A DNA stretch of 64,000 bases from Clostridia bacterium (GCA_017473605.1 JAFUKM010000007.1:1-64000), one strand, 5' to 3'; positions 23,551 to 32,695 are shown, counted from the stretch's first letter. The notes: generated from the sequence alone by a model not told the origin. Numbers and translations: made by a program.

Positions 23551-23592
23551 ATCTATGAAAGATAGAAAGACGTGCCGGCGGTGGCTCACCGC
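23551..23592 (-). repeat. Dispersed repeat family 1, copy c
   Basis: Minus-strand GCGGTGAGCCACCGC hairpin then CGGCACGTCTTTCTATC. The proA reading frame runs into it and its TGA (23588-23586) lies inside the repeat hairpin. Confidence 0.72.
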
Positions 23593-24845
23593 ACTTGTCC
23601 GTTGCCTTTCACGATATATTTATACGAGCAAAGCTCTTCCAAGCCCATAGGACCTCTTGCGTGCAGTTTTTGGGTGGAAATTCCGATTTCGCAACCCTTG
23701 CCAAACTCGCCGCCGTCGGTGAAACGGGTGGAAGCGTTTACGTATACCGCAGCGCTGTCTACGCAAAGGGTAAACTTTTCCGCGTTTTCTTCCGTTTCCG
23801 TTACGATACAGTCGCTATGCCCCGTCGAGTGGTCGGCGATATGCGCAACCGCTTCGTCTGCGCTATCCACCACCTTTACGGCGAGGATATAGTCCAAAAA
23901 CTCGGTGTCAAAATCGTTCTCGTTGGCTTTTATACCACCGATAACGCTATGTGCGCGTTCGTCCAAACGAAGCTCCACGGCAGGCAGTCCTTTTTCCGCG
24001 CGTTCGTCGCAAAGCCGTTTTTTGAGTAGGGGTAAAAATTCGTTTGCGATTGCTCTATGCACAAGACAAACTTCTTCGGCGTTGCAAACGGACGGACGGG
24101 AAGTTTTGGCGTTGTAGATAATATCGAGCGCCATATTTATTTTTGCGCTTGCGTCCACGTATACGTGGCAAATACCCGTTCCCGTTTGGATGCAGGGCAC
24201 TTTTGCGTTTTCCACGCAAGAACGGATAAGCCCTGCGCCGCCGCGGGGGATGAGCGCGTCCACGTAGCCCACCGCCGTCATCAGCTCGTTCGCGCTTTGA
24301 CGGGAAGTGTCTTCCACGATATTGATAAAGTTCTCGTCCAAACCGTTTTCCCGTAACACTTTGCGTAACAGTTTGATAATCGCCGCCGACGAATAATATG
24401 CGTCCTTTCCGCCGCGAAGCACGCACACGTTGCCGCTCTTAAAGCAGAGCGCCGCCGCGTCGGACGTGACGTTTGGACGGCTTTCGTAAATAATGCCGAT
24501 AACCCCTAAGGGCACGGAAGTTTTGGTTACGCAAAGCCCATTGGGTAAAACGCGTTCTTCCAATTTCTTACCTACGGGGTCGGGAAGAGCCGCCACTTCG
24601 CGGATGCCGTTCGCCATACCGACGATACGCTTCTCGTCCAAACGCAGTCTGTCGAGCATTACGTCGGGGAGTACGCCTTTGGCGTTCGTTAAGTCGGTTT
24701 CGTTAGCGGAAAGAATTGCGTTCGAGCCTTTTTCGAGCGCGTCCGCCATTTGCATAAGCACGTCGTTTTTCTTTTCCGTCGTCAGCGTAGCCGCTTTTCT
24801 TGCCGCCGCCTTTGCGCCGATTAAAATTTCCTGTGTCGTTTTCAT
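23586..24845 (-). CDS. proA: Glutamate-5-semialdehyde dehydrogenase (gamma-glutamyl phosphate reductase)
   Basis: 419 residues. It reduces gamma-glutamyl phosphate to glutamate semialdehyde, the second step of proline synthesis. Aldehyde dehydrogenase fold with [40 protein letters not shown] and the catalytic Cys in [20 protein letters not shown] 8 nt before the start. It lies 14 nt downstream of proB. The last codon and the stop fall in repeat copy c, so the native C-terminus may have been changed by repeat insertion. Confidence 0.97.
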   Translation of the reverse strand: MKTTQEILIGAKAAARKAATLTTEKKNDVLMQMADALEKGSNAILSANETDLTNAKGVLPDVMLDRLRLDEKRIVGMANGIREVAALPDPVGKKLEERVLPNGLCVTKTSVPLGVIGIIYESRPNVTSDAAALCFKSGNVCVLRGGKDAYYSSAAIIKLLRKVLRENGLDENFINIVEDTSRQSANELMTAVGYVDALIPRGGAGLIRSCVENAKVPCIQTGTGICHVYVDASAKINMALDIIYNAKTSRPSVCNAEEVCLVHRAIANEFLPLLKKRLCDERAEKGLPAVELRLDERAHSVIGGIKANENDFDTEFLDYILAVKVVDSADEAVAHIADHSTGHSDCIVTETEENAEKFTLCVDSAAVYVNASTRFTDGGEFGKGCEIGISTQKLHARGPMGLEELCSYKYIVKGNGQVR

Positions 24846-24859
24846 AATATTTGCTCCGT

Positions 24860-25627
24860 TTATGCGCTAAAAAATCTCGTGTATTTTCCCGATTTTCCGT
24901 CTACGATATCGTATAACGTTTCGGGGTTTTCGCCGTTCGCTATCACGGTGTCGCAGTTTGCTGTCGCGGCGATTTGCGCGGCGTGGAGTTTGGTTTTCAT
25001 GCCTCCCGTGCCAAGCGAGCTGCCTTCGCCGCCGCCCAGGGCAAGCACCCAATCGGGCATACCGTGTACTTGTTGAATAAGCGAAGCGGTGTGGTCCTTA
25101 TGGGGGTCTGCGGAATACAATCCGTCTACGTCGGACAGGATAACGAGCAGTTCCGCTTTCACGCTCACGGCGACGAGTGCCGAAAGGGTGTCGTTATCGC
25201 CCACCTTAATTTCTTCGGTGGCGATAGTATCGTTCTCGTTGATAATGGGCAGCACGTTAAGCTCTAACAGCCGTTTGATGGTATTGTTGAAATTCTCGTG
25301 CCTGTCTTGGGCTTGGAAGTCGGAGCCTGTGAGCAAAATTTGCGCGACGGTGTGGTTGTATTCGGTAAAAATTCTGTCATACGTATACATCAGTTCGCAT
25401 TGTCCTACGGCGGCAGCCGCCTGCTTGGTAGGGATATCCGTCGGTTTTTTGTTAAGGGCGAGTTTTCCCACGCCCATACCGATTGCGCCCGAAGATACGA
25501 GAACCACTTCGTGTCCCGCATTTTTCAAATCGCTGATTACCTTGCACAGCTCGCCCGTGCGTTTGATATTCAGTTTGCCCGTGGCGTGCGCCAAGGTAGA
25601 CGTACCCACTTTGATGACCAATCTCAT
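24860..25627 (-). CDS. proB: Glutamate 5-kinase
   Basis: 255 residues, the short form lacking the C-terminal PUA domain. It phosphorylates glutamate in the first, feedback-inhibited step of proline synthesis. Amino acid kinase motifs: [11 protein letters not shown] at the start, [49 protein letters not shown] and [18 protein letters not shown] 25627 has AAGGA upstream; a longer in-frame start would include that site. Confidence 0.97.
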   Translation of the reverse strand: MRLVIKVGTSTLAHATGKLNIKRTGELCKVISDLKNAGHEVVLVSSGAIGMGVGKLALNKKPTDIPTKQAAAAVGQCELMYTYDRIFTEYNHTVAQILLTGSDFQAQDRHENFNNTIKRLLELNVLPIINENDTIATEEIKVGDNDTLSALVAVSVKAELLVILSDVDGLYSADPHKDHTASLIQQVHGMPDWVLALGGGEGSSLGTGGMKTKLHAAQIAATANCDTVIANGENPETLYDIVDGKSGKYTRFFSA

Positions 25628-25686
25628 TACAAATTCCTTTTCTCGATTTTGCAAAGCAAAATAAAAGATTTTTTCGATTATATATC

Positions 25687-25715
25687 AGTATAAACCATTT
25701 CACGCCGTTTGTCAA
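25687..25715 (-). promoter_or_regulatory. Promoter of proB-proA-proC
   Basis: Minus strand TTGACA (25715-25710), 17 nt, TATACT (25692-25687). Confidence 0.88.
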
Positions 25716-25743
25716 GTACGAAAGGGCGGGGGATAGTGAAAAA

Positions 25744-26031
25744 TCACGCTTTTTTGCATAGGTTTCGGCGTAAGAACTCCTTTACTAGGGATAAATCGCC
25801 CGCAGAGCGGATATCGAGAACGCGAAAAGAGTCCAAGGCGAGCTTTTCTTCCCGTTTGCTCCCGTCGGCAAACGCAAATTCGCCGTATAAAGGTCGGTCT
25901 TTTCCCGTATACGAGTACGTGAGCGTACCCAACGAGCCTTGCGGTAATCCGCTTTTGGCGAGCGTATCGTTTGTGAGTACGATTAAATCGAGCTCTTCCG
26001 CGAGTTTATTGTCGTTATACTTATTTTTCAT
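25744..26031 (-). CDS. Small protein, possibly DUF4926-like
   Basis: 95 residues. ELDLIVLTNDTLAKSGLPQG, then SLGTLTYSY and YGEFAFADGS is like the DUF4926 pattern (LDVVVLTxDLPExGLKKGDxGTVV), a small beta-barrel-like protein of unknown role; the match is from memory. The start is ATG 26031, where GGAG is 8 nt upstream; an upstream frame extension has no ribosome binding site. It is a single gene upstream of proB. Confidence 0.6.
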   Translation of the reverse strand: MKNKYNDNKLAEELDLIVLTNDTLAKSGLPQGSLGTLTYSYTGKDRPLYGEFAFADGSKREEKLALDSFRVLDIRSAGDLSLVKEFLRRNLCKKA

Positions 26032-26153
26032 AAACAGCACTCCGTAGCGGAAACAGTTTGCGCGGATTTGGAAGAAAAAACCGCAAAATGTTTTCACGAA
26101 AATTTCGAAGAGTGAGAATTTTGCGATTATTCGAAAAATCTTTTGAAAAACTG

Positions 26154-26182
26154 TTTACAATCGAAGAAATTTATGGTATAAT
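26154..26182 (+). promoter_or_regulatory. Promoter of pckA
   Basis: TTTACA (26154-26159), 17 nt, extended -10 TGGTATAAT (TATAAT 26177-26182). Confidence 0.8.
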
Positions 26183-26284
26183 GATACTCGGTGGGAAAAG
26201 GAAAATTCTTACAAAAAAAGTATAGAAAATCCATAATCCACCGAAACTAAAACAAGAAAAAATTATCAAAGAAGGAGATATATT

Positions 26285-28063
26285 ATGACCAACAATAAGA
26301 AAGTTCTTCAATTCGTGAAAGACTGTGAAGCGTTTGCTTGTCCCGACAAAGTGGTTTGGATTGACGGCAGCGACGCACAGAGAGACGCTTTGAGAGAAGA
26401 AGCTTGCGCTACGGGCGAGATGATTAAGCTCAACCAAGAAAAATTGCCCGGCTGTTACTATCACAGAACGGCTGAAAACGACGTTGCGCGTGTAGAAGAC
26501 AGAACGTTCATTTGCTGCCAAAACGAAGAGGACGCGCTTCCCCACTCCATCGTTAAATGGAAGGCTCCCAAAGAAGCGTACGCTATGGTAAATGAAATTG
26601 CGAAAGGCGCGTACAAGGGCAGAACGATGTACGTTATTCCCTATTCGATGGGCGTAGTCGGCTCGCCTTTCTCGAAAATCGGTATTGAAATCACCGATTC
26701 CATCTACGTTGTTCTCAATATGATGATTATGACGCGCGTAGGCAAAATGTGCTTGGACGCGCTCGGCGCAGACGGCGATTTCGTAAAGGGCTTCCACGCA
26801 AAATGCAACGTAGACCCCGAAAAGAGATATATTATGCATTTCCCCGAAGACAACACGATTATTTCCGTGAACTCCGCTTACGGCGGCAACGTGCTTTTGG
26901 GTAAAAAGTGCTTCGCGCTCCGTATTGCAACCAACCTTGGCAGAAAGGAAGGCTGGATGGCAGAACACATGCTTATCCTTGGCGTAAAGCGTCCCCAAGA
27001 CAAGGAAATGAAATACGTTGCGGCTGCGTTCCCTTCCGCTTGCGGTAAGACCAACCTTGCAATGTTGATTCCTCCCAAGCAGTACCTTGACGCAGGCTAC
27101 GAAGTACAATGCGTAGGCGACGACATCGCTTGGATTCGCGTTGGCGAAGACGGCAGACTTTGGGCGGCGAACCCCGAAAACGGTTTCTTCGGCGTTGCGC
27201 CCGGCACGAACGAAAAATCCAACCCCAACGCATTGGCGGCAACGATGAAAGGTACGATTTTCACCAACGTAGCGCTCAATCCCGCGGATAACACCGTATG
27301 GTGGGAAAAGCTCACGAAGCAAGCTCCCGCAGAGCTTATCGATTGGACGGGTAAGCCTTGGACGCCCGATTGCGGACGCAACGCGGCGCATCCCAACTCC
27401 CGTTTCACCGCTCCTGCGGAAAACTGCCCTTGCATCTCGCCCGAATTCAATTCGAAAGCAGGCGTACCTTTGTCGGCAATCATCTTCGGCGGTAGAAGAG
27501 CAACGACGACGCCGCTCGTATATCAATCGAGAGATTGGAACCACGGTACGTTCGTAGGTACGATTATGTCTTCCGAAACGACGGCGGCTGCTACGGGTGC
27601 GGTTGGCGTACTCCGTCACGACCCTATGGCAATGAAGCCTTTCATGGGTTACTCGGTAGACCGTTACTTCCAGCATTGGATTGACATGGGTGCGAAAGTA
27701 GAAGAAAGCAAGCAACCCAAGATTTTCAACGTAAACTGGTTCCGTCAAGACGAAAACGGCAACTTTATGTGGCCGGGCTTCGGTGACAATATGCGCGTAC
27801 TCGACTGGATTTTGGACCGTTGCGACGGTAAAGTGGAGGCTCGTGAAACGGCTATTGGTTACCTTCCTTACGCAAAGGATATCAACATTGAAAACTGCGA
27901 CATCGACGCGGCTACGCTCGACAAGCTTTTGGAAGTTGACAAACAGCGTTGGGCGGCGGAAGCGGAAGAAATCACGACGTACTATGCGGATAACTTCGGC
28001 GATAAGATGCCCAAGGAAATCATGGATAACCTTGCCATTTTGAAAGCAAACTGCGCGAAATAA
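26285..28063 (+). CDS. pckA: Phosphoenolpyruvate carboxykinase, GTP type
   Basis: 592 residues. It interconverts oxaloacetate and phosphoenolpyruvate with GTP/GDP. The GTP-class hallmarks are present: AAFPSACGKTNLAM (about 243-256, P-loop), YEVQCVGDDIAWIRV (metal-binding Asp pair), and the reactive Cys in that P-loop region. The length is that of the GTP family and not the ATP family (about 530). AAGGAG stands 7 nt before ATG 26285. In anaerobes it often runs toward oxaloacetate, conserving GTP. Codon choice is that of a highly expressed gene (many optimal CGT, AAC, GAA). Confidence 0.96.
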   Translation: MTNNKKVLQFVKDCEAFACPDKVVWIDGSDAQRDALREEACATGEMIKLNQEKLPGCYYHRTAENDVARVEDRTFICCQNEEDALPHSIVKWKAPKEAYAMVNEIAKGAYKGRTMYVIPYSMGVVGSPFSKIGIEITDSIYVVLNMMIMTRVGKMCLDALGADGDFVKGFHAKCNVDPEKRYIMHFPEDNTIISVNSAYGGNVLLGKKCFALRIATNLGRKEGWMAEHMLILGVKRPQDKEMKYVAAAFPSACGKTNLAMLIPPKQYLDAGYEVQCVGDDIAWIRVGEDGRLWAANPENGFFGVAPGTNEKSNPNALAATMKGTIFTNVALNPADNTVWWEKLTKQAPAELIDWTGKPWTPDCGRNAAHPNSRFTAPAENCPCISPEFNSKAGVPLSAIIFGGRRATTTPLVYQSRDWNHGTFVGTIMSSETTAAATGAVGVLRHDPMAMKPFMGYSVDRYFQHWIDMGAKVEESKQPKIFNVNWFRQDENGNFMWPGFGDNMRVLDWILDRCDGKVEARETAIGYLPYAKDINIENCDIDAATLDKLLEVDKQRWAAEAEEITTYYADNFGDKMPKEIMDNLAILKANCAK

Positions 28064-28076
28064 TTTTCGATAACGG

Positions 28077-28109
28077 AAAACCCGTTGGGGCAAACCCAGC
28101 GGGTTTTTG
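28077..28109 (+). terminator. Terminator of pckA
   Basis: AAACCCGTTGGG, loop GCAAA, CCCAGCGGGTTTTT, one G-U pair. Confidence 0.88.
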
Positions 28110-28118
28110 CTTACGAGA

Positions 28119-28263
28119 TGGGTCAAGGGACGGCGTTCCTTGCGGATTGTAAAGGCAGAGCCTTTACGCCTCGACGGCAGTCGCCGCCGAAAGGCGGAAA
28201 ATAGCCCAAGAAAAGCAACCGCAGGTTGCGCTCGTGGCTTTGCCACGTACCGCCGATGGGCGG
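28119..28263 (+). repeat. Mosaic multi-hairpin repeat (family 2), copy a
   Basis: Six short hairpins in a row: AAGGGA-TTCCTT; GTAAAGGC-AGA-GCCTTTAC (28149-28167); CCGCC-GAAA-GGCGG; GCAACC-GCA-GGTTGC; CGTGGC-TTT-GCCACG; CCGCC-GATG-GGCGG. Non-coding, directly after the pckA terminator. Related copies at 36572, 40736, 41466 (inverted) and 47010. Confidence 0.8.
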
Positions 28264-28341
28264 AGAGAGAATTAGTCTTTGGAAAACACTTCCTTTTGTA
28301 GTGGTATGATTCTATTATAATATAAAAACATTTTTGGGAGA

Positions 28342-28360
28342 AATTGAATTTAATTCAATT
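28342..28360. promoter_or_regulatory. Palindromic operator candidate before the FMN reductase gene
   Basis: A perfect palindrome, AATTGAATT-T-AATTCAATT, lies between a TATAAT (28316-28321) and the gene start. It is flanked on both sides by ATTTTTGGGAG (28329-28340 and 28364-28374), the second of which carries the ribosome binding site. Confidence 0.5.
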
Positions 28361-28384
28361 ATTATTTTTGGGAGTGAAAAAATC

Positions 28385-28930
28385 ATGAAAAAGATACTTA
28401 TTTTATCGGGTAGCCCGAGAAAGGGCGGTAACTCGGATGTCTTATGCGACGAGTTTATGAAAGGCGCGCTCTCCACGGGCGCAAGCGTGGAAAAAATCCG
28501 CGTGGTGGAAAAGAAAATCGCGCCTTGTACGGGCTGTTATTTTTGCAAAAACAGCGGGGGTAGGTGCGCGTTGAACGACGATATGGGCGACGTTTTGCAA
28601 AAGATTTTGGACGCGGACGTGCTCGTATTGTCCAGCCCCGTATACTTTTATTCGATATGCGCGCAATTAAAAGCCGTGCTGGATAGGTGTGTGGCAAGGT
28701 GGACGGAGATTGCCAATAAACAGCTGTATTATATTATGACGGCGGCGGAAGACGACGAAGACACGATGGACGGAACGCTCGCTTGTTTCCGCGGCTTTGC
28801 TATGTGCATAGACGGCTACGAAGAAAAGGGCGTATTGTACGGTAAGGGCGTTTATGAAAAGGGCGACGTTTTACGCCGTCCCGAACTTATGCAAATCGCT
28901 TACGAAATGGGCGAGTCCGCAGGCTTCTGA
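28385..28930 (+). CDS. NADPH-dependent FMN reductase / flavodoxin-fold iron-sulfur oxidoreductase
   Basis: 181 residues. The phosphate-binding loop LSGSPRKGGNSDVLCDEF (about 6-23) and FMN-site SSPVYFYSICAQLKAVLDR are those of the NADPH-dependent FMN reductase family. CTGCYFCKNSGGRC (about 44-57) has the cysteines typical of the iron-sulfur flavoprotein or Cys-containing subgroup. Substrate unknown, probably quinone or flavin reduction. Start at ATG 28385 with GGGAG upstream. The palindrome at 28342-28360 suggests specific regulation. Confidence 0.88.
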   Translation: MKKILILSGSPRKGGNSDVLCDEFMKGALSTGASVEKIRVVEKKIAPCTGCYFCKNSGGRCALNDDMGDVLQKILDADVLVLSSPVYFYSICAQLKAVLDRCVARWTEIANKQLYYIMTAAEDDEDTMDGTLACFRGFAMCIDGYEEKGVLYGKGVYEKGDVLRRPELMQIAYEMGESAGF

Positions 28931-28969
28931 TTTTTTTACTTACGGTTACAAATTTTTTATTTATACGCA

Positions 28970-28998
28970 AAGGCAACGGTGTACAACCGTTGCTTTTT
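28970..28998 (+). terminator. Terminator after the FMN reductase gene
   Basis: GCAACGGT, loop GTACA, ACCGTTGC, then TTTTT. Confidence 0.8.
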
Positions 28999-29059
28999 GA
29001 TTGCAACGTAGCTTTGTGAAAAATACATAGACAAATTGTGCTTTGATATATCAAAATAG

Positions 29060-29088
29060 TTGACTTTATTTAAAAAATTATATACAAT
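29060..29088 (+). promoter_or_regulatory. Promoter of the acetyltransferase-glmM operon
   Basis: TTGACT (29060-29065), 17 nt, TACAAT (29083-29088). A second TATAAT lies at about 29147-29152, so two starts are possible. A TTTGATATATCAAA palindrome precedes the -35. Confidence 0.65.
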
Positions 29089-29210
29089 AACACCGAAAGA
29101 AAATGTAAGAAAAATGAAATATCACGAAAATTTGAAAATCAGCATATAATATAAGAGTGCATTTTGGCTATATTTTGCATATAGTCTTAACGACACAAAG
29201 AAGGAGTAAT

Positions 29211-29870
29211 ATGTATACTGTAAACGATTTATTCGATTTGTCGCACACGATAGCAAAAGAGTATCTTTCCAAATACGTGTACCCTTGGGAGGCGCTTGGC
29301 GGTATCAAGGCGTTTATCGTCGAGCTTGGCAAAAGCTTGGATAAGGCGGAGTATGACCAGATAAGCGAGCAAGTATGGGTACATAAAGACGCGAAAATTG
29401 CGCCTACGGCGTATTTAGGAGCCCCTTGTATCATCGGCGAAGATACGGAAGTACGGCACGGCGCGTTTATTCGAGGCGGCGCGCTTGTAGGGAAAAATTG
29501 CGTGGTGGGGAACTCGGTGGAGCTGAAAAACGTGATTTTATTCGATAACGTCCAAACGCCGCACTACAATTACGTAGGGGACAGTATTTTAGGATATAAG
29601 GCGCATATGGGCGCGGGGTCGATAACGTCTAATGTGAAATCGGACAAAACGCCCGTGGTTATCAAGGACGGGGAAGAACGAAAAGAAACGGGATTGAAAA
29701 AAGTGGGCGCGTTTTTGGGCGATAACGTAGAAGTGGGTTGTAACAGCGTACTTAATCCCGGTACGGTCATTGGGCGAAACAGCAACGTATATCCGCTCTC
29801 TTGCGTCCGCGGAACGGTTAAAGCGAACGGCATATATAAGAAACGGGGCGATATCGTTGAGAAAAGATAA
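29211..29870 (+). CDS. Left-handed beta-helix acyltransferase, GlmU acetyltransferase-like
   Basis: 219 residues. Hexapeptide repeats (VWVHKDAKIAPTAYLGAPCI, then FIRGGALVGKNCVVGNSVE, LGDNVEVGCNSVLNPGTVIG) form a left-handed beta-helix as in the acetyltransferase half of GlmU, but the uridylyltransferase half is absent. It starts at ATG 29211 with AAGGAG 5 nt before. It lies 15 nt upstream of glmM, so acetylation of glucosamine 1-phosphate is the plausible role; the UTP-transferring partner must be encoded elsewhere. Often annotated in Clostridia as a UDP-GlcNAc pyrophosphorylase-like protein. Confidence 0.8.
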   Translation: MYTVNDLFDLSHTIAKEYLSKYVYPWEALGGIKAFIVELGKSLDKAEYDQISEQVWVHKDAKIAPTAYLGAPCIIGEDTEVRHGAFIRGGALVGKNCVVGNSVELKNVILFDNVQTPHYNYVGDSILGYKAHMGAGSITSNVKSDKTPVVIKDGEERKETGLKKVGAFLGDNVEVGCNSVLNPGTVIGRNSNVYPLSCVRGTVKANGIYKKRGDIVEKR

Positions 29871-29885
29871 AAGGGGGTTGTTGTT

Positions 29886-31253
29886 ATGGGTAAGTATTTC
29901 GGGACGGACGGATTTCGCGGTGAAGCGAACGGCAATTTGACGGCGGAGCATGCCTTTCGTATCGGGCGGTTTTTGGGCTATTATTTGGGCAAGAAAAAGG
30001 GCGAGCGTGCGAAAGTCGTTATCGGAAAAGATACGCGTCGTTCGGGGTATATGTTCGAATACGCTTTGGCGGGCGGTTTGGTATCGTCGGGCGCGGACGC
30101 ATATTTGTTACACGTAACGACGACGCCGTCGGTGGCGTACGTTACGAGAACGGACGGGTTTGACGCAGGCGTGATGATTTCTGCCAGTCATAATTCCTTT
30201 TACGATAACGGGATTAAGCTGTTCAACGAACACGGCGAGAAGATGGACGAAAGCACGATAACGCTCATTGAAAACGACCTTGATAAAATCACGGCGGACG
30301 GGAGCGAGTATTGTGAACCGCCTTACGCCACGGGCGAAAATATCGGTAGGACGGTAGATTACGTGGCGGGTAGAAACCGTTACGTAGGGTATTTGATTTC
30401 GCTCGGCGTGTACAGTTTCAAGGGTATAAAAGTGGGCTTGGACTGCGCCAACGGCAGCGCTTGGAATATTGCAAAAACGGTGTTCGACGCGCTGGGCGCA
30501 AAGACGTACGTTACGGGCGTAGAGCCGGACGGCACGAACATCAACCGCGCGGTAGGCTCGACGCATATAGAAAATTTGCAAAAATTCGTGGTGGATAACG
30601 GTTTGGACGTGGGATTTGCCTACGACGGCGACGCGGATAGATGCCTTTGCGTGGACGACAAGGGAAACCTTGTCGACGGCGACCAAATTATGTACTTGTA
30701 CGGAAGATACTTACACGAGCGCGGAAAGCTGTTACATAATACGGTGGTAACGACGGTAATGTCCAACTTCGGTTTGTATAAAGCGTTCGACGAAATCGGT
30801 ATTTTGTATGAAAAAACGCCCGTGGGCGATAAATACGTATACGAGCGTATGGCAAGCGGCGGATTTTCGCTGGGCGGCGAGCAGTCGGGGCATATTATTT
30901 TTTCCAAGTACGCCACGACGGGCGACGGCATTTTGACGAGTTTGAAGATAATGCAGGCGATGATAGATAAAAAGAGTACGTTATCGCAGCTTGTCGCGCC
31001 GATGAAGGTATATCCGCAGGTTTTGAAGAACGTACGGGTAAAAGACAAAAAGCAAGCGAGAGAAGACAAAGACGTTTGCGCGGCGGTGGAAAAAGTGGCG
31101 AAAGCGCTTGGAGATAGCGGTAGGGTATTGGTGCGCGAATCGGGTACAGAGCCGCTTATCCGCGTGATGGTGGAAGCGGAGAGCGAAGAAATTTGCCAAA
31201 GCTACGTCGACGAAATTCTTGCCGTGATTGAAGCGAAGGGACATAAGAATTAG
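29886..31253 (+). CDS. glmM: Phosphoglucosamine mutase
   Basis: 455 residues. It converts glucosamine 6-phosphate to glucosamine 1-phosphate for cell wall UDP-GlcNAc. The active-site serine (about Ser101) is in MISASHNSFYDNGIK; the metal loop is DGDADRCLCVDD; the sugar-binding GGEQSGHIIF and phosphate-binding RESGTEPLIRVMVEA complete the set. AAGGGGG precedes ATG 29886. It follows the acetyltransferase gene in one operon. Confidence 0.97.
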   Translation: MGKYFGTDGFRGEANGNLTAEHAFRIGRFLGYYLGKKKGERAKVVIGKDTRRSGYMFEYALAGGLVSSGADAYLLHVTTTPSVAYVTRTDGFDAGVMISASHNSFYDNGIKLFNEHGEKMDESTITLIENDLDKITADGSEYCEPPYATGENIGRTVDYVAGRNRYVGYLISLGVYSFKGIKVGLDCANGSAWNIAKTVFDALGAKTYVTGVEPDGTNINRAVGSTHIENLQKFVVDNGLDVGFAYDGDADRCLCVDDKGNLVDGDQIMYLYGRYLHERGKLLHNTVVTTVMSNFGLYKAFDEIGILYEKTPVGDKYVYERMASGGFSLGGEQSGHIIFSKYATTGDGILTSLKIMQAMIDKKSTLSQLVAPMKVYPQVLKNVRVKDKKQAREDKDVCAAVEKVAKALGDSGRVLVRESGTEPLIRVMVEAESEEICQSYVDEILAVIEAKGHKN

Positions 31254-31263
31254 TGAGAGTGAA

Positions 31264-31292
31264 AAAACGGACGGTGAAACCGTCCGTTTTCG
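31264..31292 (+). terminator. Terminator of glmM
   Basis: AAACGGACGGT, loop GAA, ACCGTCCGTTTT. Confidence 0.88.
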
Positions 31293-31298
31293 TTTTAT

Positions 31299-31388
31299 AA
31301 TTGTGGGGGGCGAACTGTATTCGCCCCTACAATCATAAAGATAACCGCCCCGACGTCTTTGCGACACCGAGGCGGTTACCTATATGAT
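31299..31388 (+). other. Two hairpins in the glmM-spmB intergenic region
   Basis: The first pairs ATTGTGGGGGGCGAA (31299-31313) with TTCGCCCCTACAAT (31319-31332), allowing one bulge. The second is a two-step stem: ATCATA with TATGAT, internal loop, TAACCGCC with GGCGGTTA (31331-31388). The rest of this 324-nt gap (to 31577) is AT-rich with nothing else I can name apart from the small frame at 31399. Confidence 0.5.
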
Positions 31389-31398
31389 AAGGGGGAAA

Positions 31399-31485
31399 AT
31401 GATGAGCTTTTTATGTCGGTTTCCACAACCGATTTACAAGTATATTCTATCACGAAAAATTGGAAAAGTAAAGAAAAAATCTTAA
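31399..31485 (+). CDS. Possible 28-residue microprotein
   Basis: A short frame beginning ATG-ATG with AAGGGGG 5 nt before it. Product begins MMSFLCRFPQPIYKYI and ends in a basic KIGKVKKKS. It directly follows the two-step hairpin at 31331-31388. Conserved occurrence elsewhere would be needed to believe it; it could be chance. Confidence 0.22.
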   Translation: MMSFLCRFPQPIYKYILSRKIGKVKKKS

Positions 31486-31577
31486 AATTTTTTAATTTAT
31501 TAAAAAGATATACTATGTAGCAAAAAATGATAATTTGGAACATTTTTCATTTTTATTTATGTGCTATTGTAAAAAAA

Positions 31578-32090
31578 TCACATAATACGGCAAAGGAAAC
31601 AGCATAAAACGACGGAAACGAGATAAGAAAAGACGGCGATAACCAGCGCAAGCGTTAGTTTTTTTCGCTTTAATCCCGCAAAGTACACGGCGCCGATATA
31701 GAAGATGGTTTCCGAAGAACCGTAAGCAACGCAGGCGCACCGCGCGGCGTAACTGTCTACGCCGTAGTTTTCGAGTATGTCGGTTAAAACGGCGATGGAA
31801 CCGCTGCCCGACAGCGGTTTCATAAACACCAGCGGCGCGATTTCTCCCGGTATGCCCACCGCTTCAAAACACGGCGCAATCCACTCGGAGAATTTAGCGG
31901 AGAGACCGCTCACGTCTAAAAGCTTGGTCAGCATAGTAACGGCGGCGATATAGGGGAATATTGATAAAATCAACGGGATAGCCCCTTTTACGCCTTCGGT
32001 AAAACTCTCGTATACTTTTACTTTTCGAAAGAGCGCGAAGATAAAGGAAGCCAAAAAAAGCAGGGGGATAAGCAAAGAGAGAAACTTCAT
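31578..32090 (-). CDS. spmB: Spore maturation protein B
   Basis: 170 residues, a polytopic membrane protein with the nucleoside-recognition/gate fold. PLVFMKPLSGSGSIAVLTDIL and CVAYGSSETIFYIGAVYF are characteristic of SpmB. SpmA and SpmB are needed for spore core dehydration and heat resistance in Bacillus. It overlaps spmA by 4 nt (ATGA). Presence suggests a sporulating ancestry. Confidence 0.93.
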   Translation of the reverse strand: MKFLSLLIPLLFLASFIFALFRKVKVYESFTEGVKGAIPLILSIFPYIAAVTMLTKLLDVSGLSAKFSEWIAPCFEAVGIPGEIAPLVFMKPLSGSGSIAVLTDILENYGVDSYAARCACVAYGSSETIFYIGAVYFAGLKRKKLTLALVIAVFSYLVSVVLCCFLCRIM

Positions 32091-32695
32091 ACGGCAGCGT
32101 TAACCCCCTTACTGTGGCGGATAAAATCGACGTTATCGCGTTGCTTTTTTGGGGGTATAAGCAACCTTGTAAGGACTACGGCAAGGATTGTGGAAAAAGC
32201 GGTGGTAATCAGCGTAGGGATAACAATATCGGTAGGGGCGGCGCTTTGCATAGCTACGCGTACGCCGATAATGGACGTGGGGATAAGCTGTATCGACGTG
32301 GCGTTGAGCGCAAACAGCATCGATGAAGCGTATTCTGCATGCGGCGATTTGTCCAAGAGTTGCGCCGCCTTTATCCCGTACGGCGTCGCCGCGCCCGAGA
32401 TACCGAGCAAATTGACGGAAAGATTCATAGAAATCGCGTCGAGCGTTTGCATATCGTCTGTTTTGAATAATTTTTTGGCGAGCGGTTTCAACAGTTTCGA
32501 AACGCCGCGGGAAACGCCGCTGTCTTCCCACACTTTCATTAAGCCGAGCCAAACGGAATAGGTGGCGAGTAAGGAAATGCAAATACTGCCGCTTCTGGAC
32601 GCGCCGTCCAAAAGTGCCGAAAGGAAATTTTCAGGCGAAATAAAAAGGAGAATCAGCGTCGATAATAAAAACACACAGGTAAACAGGATATTCAT
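32087..32695 (-). CDS. spmA: Spore maturation protein A
   Basis: 202 residues, membrane protein of the SpmA gate family: ASRSGSICISLLATYSVWLG, LGISGAATPYGIKAA, LFALNATSIQLIPTS. It is the first gene of spmA-spmB on the minus strand. There is no Shine-Dalgarno; TATATT lies 6 nt before ATG 32695, another candidate leaderless mRNA, though the -35 is poor. Confidence 0.93.
   Translation of the reverse strand: MNILFTCVFLLSTLILLFISPENFLSALLDGASRSGSICISLLATYSVWLGLMKVWEDSGVSRGVSKLLKPLAKKLFKTDDMQTLDAISMNLSVNLLGISGAATPYGIKAAQLLDKSPHAEYASSMLFALNATSIQLIPTSIIGVRVAMQSAAPTDIVIPTLITTAFSTILAVVLTRLLIPPKKQRDNVDFIRHSKGVNAAV

Noticed and set aside
26171..28246. A 691-codon open frame on the minus strand opposite pckA
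   Set aside because: It is the shadow of a highly codon-biased gene; the translation is Arg/Phe/Val-rich with no family motifs and no ribosome site.
28119..28263. CRISPR-like array
   Set aside because: The hairpins are not identical repeats with unique spacers, there is no leader and no cas gene.
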